From the NCBI RefSeq assembly GCF_937877005.1, contig NZ_CALEFV010000104.1, forward strand, positions 1 through 9,324: a stretch of DNA of 9,324 nt, given 5' to 3'. This document shows, piece by piece, positions 6,617-9,324 of the stretch (position 1 is the first letter of the stretch; each line of letters opens with the position of its first letter). This DNA comes from an uncultured Fibrobacter sp. GTDB lineage: Bacteria; Fibrobacterota; Fibrobacteria; Fibrobacterales; Fibrobacteraceae. The notes below the pieces were generated by a model. The model was not told the DNA's origin and made no database searches. It saw only the letters and a program-made list of their open reading frames with translations. Position numbers and translations under genes: made by a program.

Positions 6617-7918
6617 TTACGAGTGCAGGTATTCTACAATCGCGTCGTGAATCGTGGTGAACACTTCGCGCAGTTCCTCTTCGTCTTCTTCCAGGAGCGT
6701 CACGCGGAAGCCCTTGAGGTCAGTACAGAAACTTGTACTCGGCACTACGCAGATTCCCTTTGCGCCCAGCAGGTAGTACACGAAGCGGTAGTCCAGGTTG
6801 TTGGTCTTGCTGCACCATTCTTCCACCTTCTTCTTGATGATCGGATTGTCAATCTTCAAGGTCTGGTGGCTGTTGAGCGTTCCTTCGCGGAAGATGATGG
6901 TGTTGTAGAATGCGCCGTAGGTCGGATTGAAATACAGTTCCGGAATGTCGGAAAGGATTTCGTTGATGATGGCGCTGCGGCGGCCAATCTTCTCGTTCAG
7001 GGCCTTGCGGTGTTCGGCAAAGCGCGGGTCACCGAGAACGCGCGGAATCGTCATCTGCGGGAGCGTGGTCGAGCAAACTTCCACCATCTTCGCGTTGTCG
7101 ATGGCACGGCAGAAGGCGTCGAACTGTTCGTCCTTGTCGCGGTTGTAGTATTCGGCCCAGCCGCAACGAGCACCCGGCCACGGGTATTCCTTGGAAATGC
7201 CCTTGAGCGCAATGCCCGGAACGTCACCGATGTATTCGGCGAGCGCGTAGGCGTGGGCTCCATTGTAGGTAATCTTGTTGTAGATTTCGTCGCAGATGAT
7301 GAACAGGTTGTAGCGTTTCGCGATATCCACAATCTTCTGGAGGATTTCGAGCGGGTAAACCATGCCTGTCGGATTGTCCGGGTTCAAGATGAGGATGCCC
7401 GCAATACTCGGGTTGTACTTCACCTTGTTTTCAAGTTCGTCCAGGTCCGGGTACCAGTGATTTTCCGGTTGCAGGCGGTAGGTAATCGGGGATGTGTGGG
7501 CATGTGCCGCTTCGGCGGAACTGTGGGTGGAGTAGGCCGGAGCTGGTCCGATGATGCGGGTGTTCATGGAGAGCAGTCCGTAGATGGTGGCAATGGCGTC
7601 ACCGAGCCCGTTGAAAAACAGAATGTCGTCGACGTTAATCTGGGCGCCGCCCAGCTTGTTGTTCTCTTTTACCAGGAATTCGCGGGTTTCCAGCATGCCC
7701 TTGGAGGGGCAGTAGCCATAGCTGCGGTTCGTCTTGACGAGGTCCACGACGATATCTTTGATCCAGTCGGGAATCTGGCACTTCTTTTCGATAGGGTCGC
7801 CGATGTTTTCCCAGTGGATGGGGAGGCCGAGTGCCTTGAGCTGGTTTGCCTTCTTCACGATCTCACGGATTTCGTAAGAGAGTTCCTTGGCTCCTTCGCT
7901 CAATAGTCTTCTGCGCAT
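6617..7918 (-). CDS. PLP-dependent class I/II aminotransferase (alanine/aspartate type)
   Basis: A 433-residue fold-type I aminotransferase. The lysine that binds pyridoxal phosphate is K243 (KGISKEYPWPGARCGW). Also present are LNPDNPTG (178-185, N182), CDEIYNK (209-215, D210 and Y213), phosphate-contacting R251 and substrate-carboxylate R405 (GFRVTLL). The N-terminal part (ELSYEIREIV, ENIGDP, YGYCPSKGMLETREFL) resembles the AlaA branch, so transfer between alanine or glutamate and a 2-oxo acid is likely, but the substrate cannot be read from sequence. It is somewhat longer than the usual 390-410 residues, mainly through an insert around 345-380 in the small domain. AGGAG at 7929-7925, seven bases before the ATG, fixes the start. 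The gene is a single unit with a candidate promoter upstream and a shared terminator downstream. Confidence 0.92.
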   Translation of the reverse strand: MRRRLLSEGAKELSYEIREIVKKANQLKALGLPIHWENIGDPIEKKCQIPDWIKDIVVDLVKTNRSYGYCPSKGMLETREFLVKENNKLGGAQINVDDILFFNGLGDAIATIYGLLSMNTRIIGPAPAYSTHSSAEAAHAHTSPITYRLQPENHWYPDLDELENKVKYNPSIAGILILNPDNPTGMVYPLEILQKIVDIAKRYNLFIICDEIYNKITYNGAHAYALAEYIGDVPGIALKGISKEYPWPGARCGWAEYYNRDKDEQFDAFCRAIDNAKMVEVCSTTLPQMTIPRVLGDPRFAEHRKALNEKIGRRSAIINEILSDIPELYFNPTYGAFYNTIIFREGTLNSHQTLKIDNPIIKKKVEEWCSKTNNLDYRFVYYLLGAKGICVVPSTSFCTDLKGFRVTLLEEDEEELREVFTTIHDAIVEYLHS

Positions 7919-7965
7919 TTTATGCTCCTGTATAGGTATCGTAAATTCTCAAATTTTACTGCGTA

Positions 7966-7971
7966 ATTATA
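7966..7971 (-). promoter_or_regulatory. TATAAT -10 candidate before the aminotransferase gene
   Basis: A perfect TATAAT on the minus strand lies 47 bases before the ATG. The -35 position 17 bases upstream reads ACATTA, a poor match. A nearby TAAAATTTG at about 7948-7956 on the same strand is one base too long for TAnnTTTG and is the alternative. Confidence 0.45.
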
Positions 7972-7979
7972 GAATAATA

Positions 7980-8116
7980 AATATCCTGTAATGTTGCTTC
8001 AACGCCATCCAGAGCCTTGATTTTCAACTCAGTGTCATCCTGAGCCCTGCAAAGGGCGAAGGATCTAGGTGAGAATTTCCGTTTCCTTGTGGTTAGTGGT
8101 TAAAATAGGGGTAAAT
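7980..8116. other. Intergenic stretch without a gene
   Basis: Between the aminotransferase promoter region and the terminator of the minus-strand unit no reading frame of protein-like composition is seen on either strand. The only structured element is the hairpin repeat at 8034-8066. Confidence 0.6.
8034..8066. repeat. REP-like palindromic element with CATCCTGAG...GAAGGATC ends
   Basis: A 28-base imperfect palindrome with outer arms ATCCT/AGGAT, a symmetric GA/GA internal loop, inner arms GCCCT/AGGGC and a GCAA loop. As RNA this would give a GNRA tetraloop and tandem sheared G-A pairs. The flanking wording (GTCATCCTGAG and GAAGGATCT) is that of a dispersed intergenic repeat I recall from several bacterial phyla. 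Only one copy is in the window, so the repeat status rests on memory. Confidence 0.55.
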
Positions 8117-8143
8117 AAAAAAAGCAGCCTTTTACGGGGCTGC
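8117..8143 (-). terminator. Rho-independent terminator of the minus-strand unit
   Basis: A six-base GC stem GCAGCC/GGCTGC (8124-8129 with 8138-8143) and an eight-base loop are followed on the minus strand by seven T (8123-8117). No recognised minus-strand gene ends before it, which points to the small transcription unit upstream. Confidence 0.85.
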
Positions 8144-8172
8144 CCTTGAAACTTTTTGTCTGGATTTTAGCG

Positions 8173-8283
8173 TTACGCTTTACAGATTTTGGTTTCTCTG
8201 GACAGCCCCACAATAGCTCGGGCTGCTGCCGGGCTTGCTGCCATTGCCGCTGCTGCGGTGTTCTGTCCAAAGATTTTGTTCAT
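8173..8283 (-). CDS. Possible 36-residue leaderless small ORF
   Basis: The frame opens with MNKIFGQNTAAAAMAAS and closes with RETKICKA and a TAA stop. It is alanine-rich in the middle and matches nothing I know. In its favour, the ATG sits five bases after TATATTTG, the same spacing seen before the mqnE-like and lipoprotein genes, which also lack a Shine-Dalgarno. Against it, the alanine codons (GCA/GCC/GCG) are the same bases that form the hairpins, and the frame is short. It overlaps the candidate sRNA and is offered as an alternative or a dual-function RNA. Confidence 0.25.
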   Translation of the reverse strand: MNKIFGQNTAAAAMAASPAAARAIVGLSRETKICKA

Positions 8284-8288
8284 GCAAT

Positions 8289-8320
8289 CAAATATAGTTT
8301 GAAAGTGATGAAATTGTCAA
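8289..8320 (-). promoter_or_regulatory. Strong promoter of the unexplained minus-strand unit
   Basis: TTGACA at 8320-8315, an 18-base spacer, then TATATTTG at 8296-8289. It combines a perfect sigma70-type -35 with a TAnnTTTG -10. The predicted start lies at about 8284-8282, next to the first base of the 36-codon frame. It is of similar quality to the initiator tRNA promoter, suggesting strong expression. Confidence 0.75.
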
Positions 8321-8372
8321 GACCATAAGAAATTTTTTATTTTATGAATAAATCTTCCATTATTCATCATCC

Positions 8373-8393
8373 ATCATCAATCATCAATCATCA
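8373..8393 (+). repeat. Three tandem ATCATCA heptamers before the HsdR_N-like gene
   Basis: Three perfect seven-base units in a row end one base before the preferred ATG at 8395. Imperfect ATC/CAT repeats extend to about 8361. In frame with an upstream ATG at 8344 the tract would encode an unlikely I/H/S/N-rich leader. Confidence 0.8.
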
Positions 8394-8394
8394 T

Positions 8395-8811
8395 ATGTCC
8401 CACGGAACGCTATATGACCCCATCCGCCAAAAAGAGGTGCCCGCTACGCCCGAAGAACTCGTGCGTCAGGCGACGGTTAAATTCCTGATGGATGAAGTCA
8501 AGGTGCCGCAGAACCTGATTGCGGTGGAGTTTGCACTTTCGACGGTGAAGTCTTCTACAGATGACCGCGTGGACATTCTGGTGCAGAACTTTAAAGATGG
8601 TGCAGACTTGAAGCATCCGTGGCTTTTGGTGGAATGCAAGGCTCCGGGCGAGTACACGTGGCAAGCGCTCCAGGTGCAGTTGAACAAGTATTTGCAGGTA
8701 CTGACGCCTAAGTACGTGATGCTTTCGCTGGGCGATGCCGTGCGCTACTTTGCGCTAGATGCGGCTACCAAGCGTTTCCAGAAGATTGAAAAGCTGCCGG
8801 AATATAAATGA
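8395..8811 (+). CDS. Stand-alone HsdR N-terminal-like nuclease-fold protein
   Basis: From the preferred start this is a 138-residue protein beginning MSHGTLYDPIRQKE. It has the core of the type I restriction enzyme R protein N-terminal domain (HSDR_N_2 type): TPEELVRQ, VEFALS, RVDILV with D60, and LLVECKAPG with E80 and K82, that is a PD-(D/E)xK active-site set, then a glutamine-rich helix (QALQVQLNKYL). Real HsdR subunits are near 1000 residues with helicase motors; none is here, nor hsdM or hsdS. Stand-alone copies are known in this family, but their role is unclear, so nuclease activity is only inferred. The frame is open from an ATG at 8344, giving 155 residues; 8395 is preferred because the extra 17 residues are encoded by the repeat tract. 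Neither start has a Shine-Dalgarno. It converges on xseA, and no terminator is seen between them. Confidence 0.75.
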   Translation: MSHGTLYDPIRQKEVPATPEELVRQATVKFLMDEVKVPQNLIAVEFALSTVKSSTDDRVDILVQNFKDGADLKHPWLLVECKAPGEYTWQALQVQLNKYLQVLTPKYVMLSLGDAVRYFALDAATKRFQKIEKLPEYK

Positions 8812-8841
8812 TGTGGAGTAAGTAAACACTCATTTCACACC

Positions 8842-9324
8842 TCACACTATTTTCGACTGTACGCTGCCGTCCTTGAATTTCGTGGTGAGTATATCGCCGG
8901 GCTTGAGTTGGCTCTTGTTGCGTACGAACTTGCCATTGGCATCGAGTGTGAGCGTGTAGCCTTTAGAAAGAGTGGTTTCTGGATCTGCATTCTTCACGCG
9001 GAGCTCAATAAGGCTGAACTTTGATTTTTCAAGGTCCAGAATTTTGCGGGAACCCTGGTGCAGACCTTCGCTGTCGCGGGCGATGCGTTCGTTCTCGCCT
9101 CTGAAGATAAATTGTAGGTCCTTCTGCAGGTTGCCTTTGTACAGTGAAAGTTTCATCGCCTCTTTTTGAATGAGGGTGTTCACTTTTTGCTGCAGGCGGT
9201 TTCCCATGTTGGTCAAATCGCGGTTGACGGAAACGAGGGTTTCTTTTGTCTGTAATGCAATGCTTTGCGCAAGAGAAAGCATGCGGTTCCAACTGTCGGC
9301 GACGCGGTCAATTAGGCGCTTCGC
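8842..9324 (-). CDS. xseA: Exodeoxyribonuclease VII large subunit, C-terminal part
   Basis: The last 160 residues are visible; the frame stays open through the right edge, so the start lies outside. Residues about 1-100 of this fragment are a long charged helical stretch, as in the XseA coiled-coil arm. The end is the typical closing segment: PETTLSKGYTLTL (115-127), a D-x-NGK turn, LKPGDILTTKFKDG (140-153) and a last strand ending SKIV. XseA forms the catalytic part of exonuclease VII with XseB and degrades single-stranded DNA. The OB-fold and catalytic core are outside the window. The usual partner xseB is not downstream, since the next gene converges from the other strand. Confidence 0.9.
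   Translation of the reverse strand, partial: AKRLIDRVADSWNRMLSLAQSIALQTKETLVSVNRDLTNMGNRLQQKVNTLIQKEAMKLSLYKGNLQKDLQFIFRGENERIARDSEGLHQGSRKILDLEKSKFSLIELRVKNADPETTLSKGYTLTLDANGKFVRNKSQLKPGDILTTKFKDGSVQSKIV

Larger units (their letters stand above)
8117..8284 (-). ncRNA. Candidate structured small RNA (about 165 nt)
   Basis: A complete minus-strand transcription unit with no recognised gene: promoter at 8320-8289, predicted start near 8284, terminator ending in seven T at 8117. The body can form an 11-base stem closing a multiloop (8263-8273 with 8195-8205, one G-U pair). Inside it are a hairpin with arms CCGC/GCGG and loop AGCA (8247-8258), and a seven-base stem (8240-8246 with 8211-8217) capped by a GGC/GCC hairpin with the same AGCA loop (8221-8230). 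A small AGCG/CGCT hairpin lies at 8169-8179. It is more GC-rich than its flanks. It lacks the SRP RNA domain IV motif and does not look like 6S RNA, tmRNA or RNase P RNA. A 36-codon reading frame begins at its 5' end, so a tiny leaderless mRNA is the rival reading. Confidence 0.5.

Noticed and set aside
6608..7906. 432-codon plus-strand frame antisense to the aminotransferase gene
   Set aside because: The minus strand has all PLP-enzyme motifs and a good ribosome binding site. The plus frame has shadow composition (V/F/R/H-rich) and no motif.
8247..8258. Repeated GCTGCTG wording at 8221-8258 as a CRISPR or tandem repeat array
   Set aside because: The units are short and unevenly spaced, and each sits in its own hairpin loop. 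They are better explained as RNA structure or alanine codons.
8117..8284. SRP (4.5S) RNA, 6S RNA or tmRNA as identity of the minus-strand unit
   Set aside because: There is no GGAAGG-type SRP domain IV loop, no long bulged 6S hairpin and no tRNA-like ends or tag frame ending LAA.
8812..8841. Possible terminator between the HsdR_N-like gene and xseA (GAGT/ACTC arms)
   Set aside because: The stem is four bases long with an eight-base A-rich loop and no T run on either strand.

Overview
The window reads as a chromosomal housekeeping region of a bacterium from the FCB group, most likely Fibrobacter or a close relative. This is an inference from protein style, moderate GC with AT-rich gaps, a futalosine-type menaquinone gene and promoter style; no 16S rRNA or other decisive marker is present. 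No CRISPR array, insertion sequence or complete defence system is visible.

Layout, left to right. (1) 1-295, minus strand: the 5' end of a radical-SAM menaquinone gene (mqnE-like), preceded by an initiator tRNA-Met with its own promoter and terminator. (2) 346-4824, minus strand: a tight run of four genes, in transcription order an RNase Z-family hydrolase, trmB (tRNA m7G46 methyltransferase), recN (DNA repair ATPase) and a CDP-alcohol phosphatidyltransferase of PgsA type. recN and pgsA overlap by four bases. (3) 4843-5506: a strong terminator and an orphan lipoprotein gene, divergent from (4) xth (exonuclease III/AP endonuclease, plus strand, 5746-6564). (5) A shared terminator, then a class I aminotransferase (minus, 6617-7918). 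(6) 7919-8841: the most accessory-looking part, with a REP-like hairpin, an unexplained minus-strand transcription unit with promoter, terminator and strong internal base pairing (candidate sRNA or tiny leaderless ORF), a heptamer repeat and a stand-alone HsdR_N-type nuclease-fold protein. (7) The 3' end of xseA (minus) runs off the right edge.

Functional themes: tRNA maturation (an initiator tRNA without encoded CCA, RNase Z, TrmB) and DNA repair (RecN, exonuclease III, exonuclease VII large subunit). The best leads are the 8117-8284 transcription unit, a recurring TAnnTTTG promoter-like motif placed 4-10 bases before start codons that lack a Shine-Dalgarno sequence, a PgsA that looks like a fused double copy with a dead N-terminal half, and an extra base in the T arm of the initiator tRNA.
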